Positions 53,677-62,380 of a stretch of 64,000 bases of DNA are shown piece by piece. Numbering within the stretch: the first letter of the stretch is position 1; every line of letters starts with the position of its first letter. Below the pieces are notes generated by a model. It searched no databases. It saw nothing but the letters and a program-made list of their open reading frames with translations, and was not told the origin of the DNA. Origin of the DNA: an uncultured Flavobacteriaceae bacterium (GTDB lineage Bacteria > Bacteroidota > Bacteroidia > Flavobacteriales > Flavobacteriaceae); NCBI GenBank assembly GCA_947494205.1, contig CANLUH010000001.1, positions 124,001-188,000 on the forward strand, read 5' to 3'. The position numbers and the translations under genes are program-made.

Positions 53677-54561
53677 CTAATTATTCCAATTAATAGATGT
53701 CGCCCAATCTTGAATTGTTTGTGGTGTAACACCTAATAGGTCTTGCGTGTTTTTAAAATCTTTAGCTACTAGATTTTCTTTATTAGTATCTACATATCTA
53801 TATAAATTAGAAATTTCTTTTGCTGCTAAATCCCCAAAAGCTGGCGCAAGTTGTTTTTCAAAGTCATCTGGTGCTACACTTACAAAATTAATTTGTTTTC
53901 CTATAGCGTTAGAAATAGCAGACGCAATCTCTTCTCCTGTGACAACGTTACCACCAATAGGTAGCGTTTTATTTGCTAGTTCAGGTTTGTTTATAGCGCT
54001 TACCGTGTATTTAGCTAAATCTGTATGGCTAACCCATGGGACTCTCTGTCCAGAAGCTACAGGGTAAGGCAAAATATTATGTTCTTGTATTACTGGTATA
54101 GACCAAGGTGCTGCCAAGTTATCAATATAAATATCTGGCATTAATGTAATAACATTTAGACTTGAATTATCGAAAAGTGTTTTAATTTCTGCTTTTAAAT
54201 CTTGCCCTAAGTAGCCTGTTGTTTCTTTTGGCAAATCGAAACCTGAATTAAAAACAACTAAAGATAATGTTTTAGTTTCTTCGGCTGCCGAGATAAAGTT
54301 TTTAACATAGGTTTTAGCTTCTTTTTTATCAAAAATTAAAGGTAATGTAAAAACGGCTTTATCTGTATTTTCTAGAGCTTTAGACAGGGCTGTCTTATCT
54401 TCAAGTCCTCCAGACACAATTTGTAATTCATTTTTATTTTCAGATTTACTTTCACTTGTTCTCGACAGTGTTATTACTTCATTTCCATTTAATAATAATG
54501 CGTTTGCAATACTACTGCCCTGAAATCCATTAGCCCCGGATACAAATATTCTATTTTTCAT
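53677..54561 (-). CDS. NmrA-like NAD(P)-binding protein
   Basis: A 294-residue Rossmann protein with the cofactor motif SGANGFQGSSIANAL and typical NmrA/QorB-type C-terminal parts (SHTDLAKYTVSAI). It could be an NAD(P)H quinone reductase or a redox sensor. It is divergent from an HxlR regulator, the usual pairing, and is likely under its control. Confidence 0.85.
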   Translation of the reverse strand: MKNRIFVSGANGFQGSSIANALLLNGNEVITLSRTSESKSENKNELQIVSGGLEDKTALSKALENTDKAVFTLPLIFDKKEAKTYVKNFISAAEETKTLSLVVFNSGFDLPKETTGYLGQDLKAEIKTLFDNSSLNVITLMPDIYIDNLAAPWSIPVIQEHNILPYPVASGQRVPWVSHTDLAKYTVSAINKPELANKTLPIGGNVVTGEEIASAISNAIGKQINFVSVAPDDFEKQLAPAFGDLAAKEISNLYRYVDTNKENLVAKDFKNTQDLLGVTPQTIQDWATSINWNN

Positions 54562-54620
54562 TTTTATATAATTTTAGTATTCAGTCGTAAAATTATATCT
54601 TTACCTAACTTTTTACAAGT

Positions 54621-54657
54621 ACTAACCTTTTAGTAAGGTACATACCTAAAAGTTAGT
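54621..54657 (+). promoter_or_regulatory. Inverted repeat between nmrA-like and hxlR-like genes, candidate HxlR operator
   Basis: ACTAACcTTTTAG (54621-54633) and CTAAAAGTTAGT (about 54646-54657) are near-perfect arms in the 121-base divergent region. Confidence 0.5.
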
Positions 54658-54682
54658 TTTATTGATTTTCAATATTTTAAAA

Positions 54683-55033
54683 ATGAATAAAAAAGAAAAA
54701 AATATTTTTTCAAATACTATTAATTCTAATATTTGTCCTGTTCACGAAGGTTTAAAAGTGATTGGCGGCAAATGGAGTCTACAAATTATTTATCAAATTG
54801 GAACAGAAAAAAGGCGTTTTGGGGAAATGAAACGGTTAATCCCAGAAATTAGTGAGAAAATGCTAATTCAAGAATTGAAACGTCTAGTTGCTTCTAATAT
54901 TTTACACAGAAAGGCTTATAAAGAAATCCCACCAAGGGTAGAATATTCCTTAACGGAATACGGCTATAAGGTTCTTCCTATTATAGAGCAAATTAAAGCC
55001 TTTGGAAATGCACTTATAGAGAAAGAGAGTTAA
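54683..55033 (+). CDS. HxlR-family winged-helix regulator
   Basis: A 116-residue regulator with the HxlR pattern CPVHEGLKVIGGKWSLQIIY and RFGEMKRLIPEISEKMLIQE. The single Cys near the N terminus (NICPV) is the position used for thiol or electrophile sensing in YodB/HypR relatives. The start at 54683 is preferred over an upstream TTG. It probably controls the divergent NmrA-like gene. Confidence 0.9.
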   Translation: MNKKEKNIFSNTINSNICPVHEGLKVIGGKWSLQIIYQIGTEKRRFGEMKRLIPEISEKMLIQELKRLVASNILHRKAYKEIPPRVEYSLTEYGYKVLPIIEQIKAFGNALIEKES

Positions 55034-55052
55034 TCTTTATAAATTATCACAT

Positions 55053-57557
55053 TTAAAAATAAAACCCAAAACTCCCAGTAACACCAAATTTTCTAGCCTC
55101 TGGATTGGTTTGTGGGTTTAAGTAATTCCCTCTAAAATTAAAGTCTAATCTAAACACTTTAAAAATATTACCTACTCCAATACTGTATTCGTAATACGCC
55201 TCTTTTGTTGGTGCTTTATAAATTAATCCAGAAGCATTTAAATCTCTATTTTCTTGAGAAATGTCTCCTACTACTGCTCTAAAACCAGCAATGGCTCTTA
55301 GGTTATACTTTTTTAAGAATGGTATTCTAGAAAACAAACGGCCGTTAAAATTATGCTCTACGTGTAGTGTTGCATACTCATCGGTAACAAATTCGTAAAA
55401 ATCTAACTGAGAAAAGGTATTATAAATAGAGAAATACGTTTGGTTTCCAGGCACAACACTCATTAATCCTAATGGTACTTCTCCATAGGTTTTACCTACT
55501 TCTACTGTAGTATATAGTCTACCAAAACCTCCAATAGCCCAGGGTTGTAAATAGGAGAATTGTAATTTAGTATAATCGAAATCACCATTTAATATGTTTT
55601 TATCTCCTTTTGTTACTTGTGCAAATAAGCGTGCAAAATCATCATTTTTAGTACGACGTTCTACTCCAAAACCTGTCATTTCTCGTTTCGGAAAATAGGA
55701 TAATGAAAAAGCGGTTTCAAATTGTTTTATTTCAGAGGCTGTTGTTGTTCTACTGGCATCGGTAAAATAATCTAAACTAAAGGTTGGCGATGCCGATTCT
55801 AAAGTTCTATACGTTCCGCTCAATCGTGTAATAAAGTTTCTAAACGGTTCTGCTTCTATAGCTAATGTTGTTAAGTTAACATTAGTCAACTTATCGTTAA
55901 CACCTGTTCCAACAACAGATGATGACGCCAAACTACGACCTAAAACATCTGTAGAGGTTGTTAAACTAGCTCCTATTTGCTCTACATCTCTTCTATTACC
56001 ACCAGAGATTATAAAACGACTCTTTTTATCGAGTAACCATTTCCCAGAGATACCGTATTTAAACTTATTGTCTTTAAATCCGTAAGCTAAAAACCCTTCA
56101 ATTCTCCATAAATCGTTTTGTCCAAAATACGTTCTTCCACCACCACGTAATCTTAAGCCTTCCACATCGTTATAACCAAAGGTTGAAAATATTGGACCAT
56201 AATCTAATTTTAACTCTGGAAATTCAATGTAACCTGATGCTAAAATACTACCTAGGTTATATAAGCGTTTAAACTTCTTTGTTTTCTTTAAAGAGTCTAG
56301 CATGGTATACACGCCTTTTTCATCTTTACTTAAAGATTCCATTCTGTTTTCTGCCCAGAATTCATCACTTTGGTTGTAAAGGTCCTCATCGAAACTGTAT
56401 ACTTTTTCTTTGTAAAACTTTTGCTCTTTTTCTATATCGAACTTATAGTTATTATATAAAGTTGTTCGTTTTCCATAGATTCCTTTAGACTTTTCCTTTT
56501 TATTAAAAGCAAAGTCCGACATAAAATAGTCACGCTTTATTAAAAACACAGAATCGTTAAGAACATCGAACTCTTGTTCTATATAAATTTCTTTTACCCA
56601 GTTTATATTGGCGCTTTTAGAGGCTTGCATGTTAATACTCTTAATAGCAAACGTGGTATCTGCAACCCAGAAATCACCTTTAAAGGTTAATTCGTTTTTA
56701 CGTCTTGGGTAATATATAATGTTATAACACCATTTATTGTCTATAAATGTACTGTCAGACAACACATAGTTATAGGTTTGTATTCCTGTTCTAGAAATTG
56801 GGCTTGTAAAACTTTTATCGAAAAACTTTAAGTAATTATCATATACATCGTAATCGGAATATAAATCGTCTACAAAATCGATAATCACTTGATTATTACT
56901 AAATCCTGAGTTTTTATTTCCTTTTAATATTTCTCGATTTTCCTTGATTATATTATCGCCATATACCTCACTAGATTTTTCATTTATAAACATAGGCAAG
57001 TAGGTTTTTCCTGTAACTTTCGAGGTATCTACTTGATTAAATACAAACTCCATTCCTCTAAACAGTTTACTTTTAATAACCGAACTGTCTATGGTATTTA
57101 AATCGAATTCTACTTTTTCGTATTTATCGTATTGGTATTGTTTGTACTGTTTTAATCCGTTACTACGCTTATTGGCCCATATTTTTCTTAAAATATCTAT
57201 GGCTGGATTATTCTTTTTGGGTTGTCTACCAGACACAATAACGACTTCTTCTAAAGCAGCAACTGCTTCTTTTAAAACAAACTTTAAGTTATAATTTACA
57301 CGTTTTTCTAATGTTACTACTTGGGTTTCGTAACTAAGAAAGGAAATTTCAAGTGTTTCGTGATTGTCATCACTTTCTAAATAGAACTTTCCGTTTTCGT
57401 CTGTAATCGTTCCTTTACTTGTTCCTTTAAAAATAATATTGGCATAAGCTACAGGTAAATCGTACTCATCGAAAACGTAGCCACTAACTTTTGTTTGCGC
57501 TAAAACGGAAAGACTTCCGAAGCAAAAAAAGAAAAACAGTAATATATATTTATTCAT
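55053..57557 (-). CDS. DUF5686/CarboxypepD_reg-like outer-membrane protein
   Basis: An 834-residue exported protein: signal peptide (LLFFFFCFGSLSVLAQ), a CarboxypepD_reg-like beta-sandwich at about 22-100 (VSGYVFDEYDLPVAYANIIF), then the long DUF5686 region that ends in many beta strands typical of an outer-membrane barrel, finishing GVTGSFGFYF. The role is unknown; it is common in Bacteroidota. Confidence 0.9.
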   Translation of the reverse strand: MNKYILLFFFFCFGSLSVLAQTKVSGYVFDEYDLPVAYANIIFKGTSKGTITDENGKFYLESDDNHETLEISFLSYETQVVTLEKRVNYNLKFVLKEAVAALEEVVIVSGRQPKKNNPAIDILRKIWANKRSNGLKQYKQYQYDKYEKVEFDLNTIDSSVIKSKLFRGMEFVFNQVDTSKVTGKTYLPMFINEKSSEVYGDNIIKENREILKGNKNSGFSNNQVIIDFVDDLYSDYDVYDNYLKFFDKSFTSPISRTGIQTYNYVLSDSTFIDNKWCYNIIYYPRRKNELTFKGDFWVADTTFAIKSINMQASKSANINWVKEIYIEQEFDVLNDSVFLIKRDYFMSDFAFNKKEKSKGIYGKRTTLYNNYKFDIEKEQKFYKEKVYSFDEDLYNQSDEFWAENRMESLSKDEKGVYTMLDSLKKTKKFKRLYNLGSILASGYIEFPELKLDYGPIFSTFGYNDVEGLRLRGGGRTYFGQNDLWRIEGFLAYGFKDNKFKYGISGKWLLDKKSRFIISGGNRRDVEQIGASLTTSTDVLGRSLASSSVVGTGVNDKLTNVNLTTLAIEAEPFRNFITRLSGTYRTLESASPTFSLDYFTDASRTTTASEIKQFETAFSLSYFPKREMTGFGVERRTKNDDFARLFAQVTKGDKNILNGDFDYTKLQFSYLQPWAIGGFGRLYTTVEVGKTYGEVPLGLMSVVPGNQTYFSIYNTFSQLDFYEFVTDEYATLHVEHNFNGRLFSRIPFLKKYNLRAIAGFRAVVGDISQENRDLNASGLIYKAPTKEAYYEYSIGVGNIFKVFRLDFNFRGNYLNPQTNPEARKFGVTGSFGFYF

Positions 57558-57645
57558 GTAATTGTATTAAAAAGAAAAAACTTCATCAACAATCGTGCTA
57601 ATGAAGTTCCAATAACGTAAAAAAAAAGTATTTATTGGTACAATT

Positions 57646-58623
57646 TTATCTGTACATTACTTTTTTAACAGCTTTAACAACCTCTTTGCTATCTGGTAAC
57701 CACTCTGCTAATAATACTGGTGAGTATGGTGCAGGTGTATCTGCTGTGTTTATTTTTACAACAGGTGCATCTAAATAATCAAAGGCTTCAGACTGTACAA
57801 TGTATGTTAATTCTGTAGAGACATTTCCAAATGGCCAAGCTTCTTCTAGAACCACTAAACGGTTTGTTTTCTTAACAGATTTCAAAACAGCTTCCTTATC
57901 TAAAGGTCTTACCGTACGTAAATCTATAATTTCGCACGAAATACCATCTTTAGCTAATTCGTCTGCTGCTTTGTAAGCTTCTTTTATAATTTTTCCGAAA
58001 GAAACAATTGTAACATCTGTTCCTTCTCTTTTTAATTCGGCAACGCCTAATGGAATCGTGTATTCTCCTTCTGGCACTTCTCCTTTATCACCATACATTT
58101 GCTCACTCTCCATAAAAATTACTGGATCATCATCACGAATGGCAGACTTTAAAAGTCCTTTAGCATCATATGGGTTAGATGGCACTACTACTTTTAAACC
58201 TGGTGTGTTTGCAAACCAGTTTTCAAAAGCTTGCGAGTGTGTTGCGGCTAATTGTCCTGCAGATGCTGTAGGCCCACGAAACACAATTGGACATTTAAAT
58301 TGTCCTCCAGACATTTGTCTAATTTTAGCGGCATTATTTATAATTTGATCAATACCAACTAACGAGAAGTTAAACGTCATGTATTCTACAATAGGTCTAT
58401 TCCCTGTCATTGTAGACCCAATGGCTATACCAGCAAAACCAAGTTCTGCTATTGGTGTATCTATAACACGTTTAGCACCAAACTCGTCTAACATTCCTTT
58501 AGATGCTTTATACGCACCATTATATTCAGCTACTTCCTCCCCCATTAAATAAATGCTTTCATCTCTGCGCATTTCTTCACTCATCGCCTCAGCTATCGCT
58601 TCTCTAAATTGAATTGTCTTCAT
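57646..58623 (-). CDS. pdhB: Pyruvate dehydrogenase E1 component, beta subunit
   Basis: A 325-residue transketolase-like beta subunit (MKTIQFREAIAEAMSEEMRR; GEEVAEYNGAYKASKG; TPIAELGFAGIAIG; LEEAWPFGNVSTEL). It pairs with an E1 alpha chain encoded elsewhere to decarboxylate pyruvate. The branched-chain 2-oxoacid version is the main alternative. The gene stands alone with its own promoter. Confidence 0.9.
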   Translation of the reverse strand: MKTIQFREAIAEAMSEEMRRDESIYLMGEEVAEYNGAYKASKGMLDEFGAKRVIDTPIAELGFAGIAIGSTMTGNRPIVEYMTFNFSLVGIDQIINNAAKIRQMSGGQFKCPIVFRGPTASAGQLAATHSQAFENWFANTPGLKVVVPSNPYDAKGLLKSAIRDDDPVIFMESEQMYGDKGEVPEGEYTIPLGVAELKREGTDVTIVSFGKIIKEAYKAADELAKDGISCEIIDLRTVRPLDKEAVLKSVKKTNRLVVLEEAWPFGNVSTELTYIVQSEAFDYLDAPVVKINTADTPAPYSPVLLAEWLPDSKEVVKAVKKVMYR

Positions 58624-58644
58624 CTACTCTTTTTAATTGAAAAG

Positions 58645-58678
58645 CAAAAATAAGAATTAATAAAAACTAATAATCAAA
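58645..58678 (-). promoter_or_regulatory. Bacteroidota-type promoter of pdhB
   Basis: On the minus strand, TTTG (58675-58678) is followed after 22 bases by TATTTTTG (58645-58652), matching the consensus. It is about 22 bases before the ATG. Confidence 0.6.
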
Positions 58679-58863
58679 GATTTATTTAAAATTTATTATG
58701 CACGCATAGTATTTATTCAAAATAAAATAATTATCTTCGTAACCTCAATAAATTAGACCTCTTTTGGAGGTGAAAAAAAATAAAAATTAGCTTGAAATAG
58801 CACTAACTATAACGTTTTAGTAAACTTTTTTAGCTAAAAAAAATAAAATAAAATTCAAAAAAT

Positions 58864-59610
58864 ATGAAAATCTTAGTGTGTATTAGTCACGTTCCGGACA
58901 CTACATCGAAAATTAATTTCACTGATGGTGATTCTAAATTTGATACCAATGGTGTTCAATTTGTTATTAATCCAAATGACGAATTTGGTTTAACACGTGC
59001 TATGTGGTTTAAAGAAAAACAAGGCGCGAGTGTAGATGTTATAAATGTTGGTGGTGCGGAAACAGAACCAACACTTCGTAAAGCTTTAGCTATTGGTGCA
59101 GATAGCGCTATTAGAGTAAACACTCCTGCAACAGATGGTTTTCAAGTTGCTAAGGAATTAGCTAAAGTAGTTAAAGATGGAGGTTACGATTTAGTAATTG
59201 CTGGTCGTGAATCTATTGATTATAATGGCGGAATGGTACCGGGTATGTTAGCAGAATTAACAGATGCTAATTTTGTAACTAACTGTATTAGTTTAGAGGT
59301 AGATGGTACTAACGCTACAGCTGTGAGAGAAATTGATGGAGGTAAAGAAACTGTTTCTACAGCATTACCTTTAATTATTGCTGGACAAAAAGGATTAGTT
59401 GAAGAAAGTGATTTACGTATTCCTAACATGAGAGGAATTATGATGGCTCGTAAAAAACCTTTAACGGTTTTAGAACCTAGTACTTCTAGTTCGGAAACTA
59501 CTACCGTTAAGTTTGAAAAACCAGCTCCTAAAGGTGCTGTAACTTTAGTAGATGCAGATAATTTAGATGAATTAGTAAACTTACTTCATAACGAAGCTAA
59601 AGTAATTTAG
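58864..59610 (+). CDS. etfB: Electron transfer flavoprotein beta subunit
   Basis: A 248-residue ETF beta (MKILVCISHVPDTTSKI; AGRESIDYNGGMVPGMLAE; LRIPNMRGIMMARKKPL). It binds AMP and forms with EtfA the electron carrier for acyl-CoA dehydrogenases. It is separated from etfA by a terminator-like hairpin and a repeat. Confidence 0.95.
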   Translation: MKILVCISHVPDTTSKINFTDGDSKFDTNGVQFVINPNDEFGLTRAMWFKEKQGASVDVINVGGAETEPTLRKALAIGADSAIRVNTPATDGFQVAKELAKVVKDGGYDLVIAGRESIDYNGGMVPGMLAELTDANFVTNCISLEVDGTNATAVREIDGGKETVSTALPLIIAGQKGLVEESDLRIPNMRGIMMARKKPLTVLEPSTSSSETTTVKFEKPAPKGAVTLVDADNLDELVNLLHNEAKVI

Positions 59611-59625
59611 TTGTAAACTAAATAA

Positions 59626-59650
59626 TCCCAAACTTGATTTGGGCTTTTTT
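59626..59650 (+). terminator. Terminator-like hairpin between etfB and etfA
   Basis: CCCAAA and TTTGGG arms with a 5-nt loop, followed by C and six T. It may partly uncouple etfA expression. Confidence 0.65.
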
Positions 59651-59675
59651 AAAGTTTACGAAAACATTAAATGAG

Positions 59676-59695
59676 ATTCCTGCTTTTGTGGGAAT
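59676..59695 (+). repeat. ATTCC..GGAAT hairpin repeat, copy 7
   Basis: ATTCCTGC and GTGGGAAT with two G-U pairs and a TTTT loop, 16 bases before etfA. Confidence 0.45.
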
Positions 59696-59711
59696 AATAA
59701 AAGAAAAAATT

Positions 59712-60674
59712 ATGTCAGTTTTAGTATATACAGAATCAGAAAACGGAAAATTTAAAAAAACAGCTTTCGAAGTAGCTTCTTATGCAAAAGCAGTAGCAGA
59801 CCAATTAGGGACTACTGTAACTGCAGTAGCTGTTAACGCAAACGATAGTTCAGAATTAGGACAATATGGTGTAGATAAAGTATTAAACGTATCTAACGCC
59901 GATTTAAATGACTTTAACGCAAAATCTTACGCCGCTGTTGTAAAACAAGCTGCAGAAAAAGAAGATGCTAAAGTTGTTATTGTTAGCCAGAGTGCAGACA
60001 GTAAATATTTAGCGCCAGTTTTAGCAGTAGGCTTAAATGCAGGATATGCTTCTAATGTTGTTGAAGCACCATCGAGTACAGCACCATTTACAGTAAAGCG
60101 TACCGCTTTTACAAACAAAGCGTTTAACTTAACGACTATAGATACAGATGTAAAGGTAGTTGGTGTTTCTAACAATGCTTTCGGATTAGTAGAAAATAGT
60201 GGTAGCGCTGCTGCTGAAGATTTCTCGCCTGCATTACCAACCTCTGGAGTAAAAGTAGAATCTATTGATAAAGCAACAGATAAGGTAACTATTGCCGATG
60301 CAGAAGTAGTAGTATCTGCAGGACGTGGAATGAAAGGACCAGAAAACTGGGGAATGATTGAGGAATTAGCAGATGTTTTAGGAGCTGCAACAGCATGTTC
60401 TAAACCTGTTAGTGATTTAGGATGGAGACCACACGGAGAGCACGTAGGACAAACTGGAAAGCCAGTAGCGTCTAACTTATACATTGCCATAGGAATTTCA
60501 GGAGCAATTCAGCATTTAGCAGGAATTAATGCTTCTAAAGTAAAAGTAGTTGTTAACACAGATCCAGAAGCTCCTTTCTTTAAGGCTGCAGATTATGGTG
60601 TCGTTGGTGATGCTTTTGAAGTTATTCCTCAACTTATAGAAAAATTAAAAGCTTTTAAAGCTGCAAACGCATAA
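59712..60674 (+). CDS. etfA: Electron transfer flavoprotein alpha subunit
   Basis: A 320-residue ETF alpha with the C-terminal FAD region SAGRGMKGPENWGMIEEL, WRPHGEHVGQTGKPV and IGISGAIQHLAGI. The frame is open 26 codons further upstream, but that part runs through the hairpin repeat; MSVLVYTESENGK is the family N terminus. Confidence 0.95.
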   Translation: MSVLVYTESENGKFKKTAFEVASYAKAVADQLGTTVTAVAVNANDSSELGQYGVDKVLNVSNADLNDFNAKSYAAVVKQAAEKEDAKVVIVSQSADSKYLAPVLAVGLNAGYASNVVEAPSSTAPFTVKRTAFTNKAFNLTTIDTDVKVVGVSNNAFGLVENSGSAAAEDFSPALPTSGVKVESIDKATDKVTIADAEVVVSAGRGMKGPENWGMIEELADVLGAATACSKPVSDLGWRPHGEHVGQTGKPVASNLYIAIGISGAIQHLAGINASKVKVVVNTDPEAPFFKAADYGVVGDAFEVIPQLIEKLKAFKAANA

Positions 60675-60702
60675 TTTTTTTATAACTTTAAGATACAATT
60701 AT

Positions 60703-60825
60703 CGAAGGGCTGTTTAAATTTGATTTTACAAACTTTAAATCCATTTAAATTTTGTAAAATTACAGTGACAAAAAACCAAATCTGTAATATACAGTTGGTA
60801 AAGTCCAAATTTAAACAGTTCTTTG
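60703..60825 (+). other. 123-nt multi-branched inverted-repeat element (structured RNA or MITE)
   Basis: Outer arms 60703-60722 and 60806-60825 pair over 20 positions; the three differences between the arms are all G/A changes that keep G-U pairs in RNA. Inside are a hairpin at 60723-60760 (ATTTTACAAA/TTTGTAAAAT plus 7 bp) and another at 60775-60799 (ACCAA..CTGTA/TACAG..TTGGT). It ends 13 bases before the nuclease gene. No target-site duplication is seen. Confidence 0.6.
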
Positions 60826-60838
60826 TGTTTTATAAACT

Positions 60839-61456
60839 ATGAGTCTAGTCCGACTAAATATTAAGGGAATATCATACAGCCAGACGCAAAATGGCGCTTA
60901 TGCATTGATATTAAACGAAGTAGATGGAGATCGCAAACTCCCTATTGTTATTGGTGCTTTCGAAGCCCAATCTATTGCTATTGCATTAGAGAAAGAAATT
61001 AGACCTCCAAGACCTTTAACTCACGATTTATTTAAAAACTTTTCAGACCGTTTCGACATTGTCGTTAAACAAGTTATTATACATAAACTTGTAGACGGTG
61101 TATTTTATTCTAGTTTAATTTGCGAACGCGATAAAATAGAAGAAATTATAGACGCTAGAACTAGCGATGCTATTGCATTAGCATTACGTTTTCAAGCGCC
61201 TATTTTTACTTATAAAAATATTTTAGACAAAGCTGGAATATATTTAAAAGTAGACCCTACTAAAGAAGATGACGAAGATAAAGAAGATAGCATTTTAGTA
61301 GAAGATATTCTAAACGAAGATTTAGAACCAACTCCAGTGCAGGACAGCTACACTAAACACTCTCTTGAAGACTTACACAATTTACTTGATGAAGCGGTAA
61401 ACAATGAAGATTACGAAAAAGCCGCAAAAATTCGAGACGAGATATCTAAACGATAA
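60839..61456 (+). CDS. Bifunctional nuclease (DUF151/BFN) with UVR motif
   Basis: A 205-residue protein: BFN domain at about 1-135 (VDGDRKLPIVIGAFEAQSIA; ARTSDAIALALRFQAPIF), an acidic linker, and a C-terminal UvrB/UvrC-like UVR segment (EDLHNLLDEAVNNEDYEKAA). The BFN family shows RNase and DNase activity in some members. It is preceded by a large structured element. Confidence 0.9.
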   Translation: MSLVRLNIKGISYSQTQNGAYALILNEVDGDRKLPIVIGAFEAQSIAIALEKEIRPPRPLTHDLFKNFSDRFDIVVKQVIIHKLVDGVFYSSLICERDKIEEIIDARTSDAIALALRFQAPIFTYKNILDKAGIYLKVDPTKEDDEDKEDSILVEDILNEDLEPTPVQDSYTKHSLEDLHNLLDEAVNNEDYEKAAKIRDEISKR

Positions 61457-61465
61457 CTAACTATT

Positions 61466-62377
61466 ATGAAGCATTTTATATTAGCTATTGCAGCTATTTT
61501 TTTTGGAATACATACGCTTTCGGCTCAGGACATTAATAAATCTTGGCAGTTTGAGAATATTCAAGACGAAACAGGGACTTCATTATTTTCGGTTAATGAA
61601 AATGATGTTTTAGAATTAAAAAACGGAGAGTTTAACTATTCATTAGAAGCCAAAGACAATTTAAAAGCTTCAGGAGACTACATTTTTCAGAATAATCTAT
61701 TAGTCTTTTATTACAATACACCTAACGATACTATTCGTAGATACAAAATAACTGAGTTTACAGATTCTACCTTAGTGTTTAAAGAAAAAAATATTAAGTA
61801 TTCTTTTTCTGCTCCTAAATCGGATACTACAGAAGAAGTTATTGTTACAGCAGATACAGAAAATACAATTATTCCAAGTCAAGGATTTTCTTTCAACAGT
61901 TTGTGGAGAGGCGTTTTAGGAATGATTACACTTATATTTATTGCCTTTTTATTTAGTAGTAATAGAAGAGCAGTAAACTGGAGAACAGTAGCAATAGGGC
62001 TTGCTTTTCAGCTAATTATTGCTGTAGGGGTTTTAAAAGTAGGTTTTATTCAAACTGCTTTTGAGAAAGTAGGACAATTATTCATTAGTGTACTAGATTT
62101 TACAAGAGCAGGAAGTAAATTTTTATTTGAAGGCTTGGTTGTAGACATGGATAAGTTTGGATTTATATTCGCTTTTCAAGTACTACCAACTATTTTATTC
62201 TTCTCGGCACTTACCTCTGTATTATTCTACTTAGGCATTATTCAGAAAGTGGTAAAAGCGATGGCTTGGTTATTATCTAAAGTATTAAAGATTTCTGGAG
62301 CCGAAAGTTTAAGTGTTGCTGGAAATATCTTTTTAGGACAAACTGAAGCGCCTTTACTTATTAAAGCTTATTTATAG
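61466..62377 (+). CDS. NupC-type nucleoside transporter, N-terminal part, ended by an in-frame amber codon
   Basis: A 303-residue product: a signal-like N terminus and a lipocalin-like extracytoplasmic domain (about 20-120), then the first helices of a concentrative nucleoside transporter (SLWRGVLGMITLIFIAFLFS; GNIFLGQTEAPLLIKAYL). The GQTEAP substrate motif is intact. TAG at 62375-62377 stops it in mid-domain; the next codons continue the family sequence in the same frame. The protein alone should be inactive unless the halves assemble or the stop is read through. Confidence 0.85.
   Translation: MKHFILAIAAIFFGIHTLSAQDINKSWQFENIQDETGTSLFSVNENDVLELKNGEFNYSLEAKDNLKASGDYIFQNNLLVFYYNTPNDTIRRYKITEFTDSTLVFKEKNIKYSFSAPKSDTTEEVIVTADTENTIIPSQGFSFNSLWRGVLGMITLIFIAFLFSSNRRAVNWRTVAIGLAFQLIIAVGVLKVGFIQTAFEKVGQLFISVLDFTRAGSKFLFEGLVVDMDKFGFIFAFQVLPTILFFSALTSVLFYLGIIQKVVKAMAWLLSKVLKISGAESLSVAGNIFLGQTEAPLLIKAYL
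62375..62377 (+). other. In-frame TAG splitting the NupC-type transporter gene
   Basis: The frame from 61466 to 63226 is one 587-codon frame interrupted only here. Relatives usually have Glu after AYL, before KMNKSE, so GAG to TAG by one base change explains it. A sequencing error, true pseudogene or recoding are possible. Confidence 0.7.
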
Positions 62378-62380
62378 AAA

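Noticed and set aside
58755-58772. Short leader ORF or attenuator upstream of etfB (ACCTC/GAGGT hairpin with a GGAGG sequence)
   Set aside because: The stem is only five pairs, no start codon follows at a usable distance, and no reading frame of note is present.
59927-60490. 187-codon minus-strand frame inside etfA
   Set aside because: Antisense shadow of a clear etfA gene; Ala/Thr/Ser-rich translation typical of reverse-frame reading.
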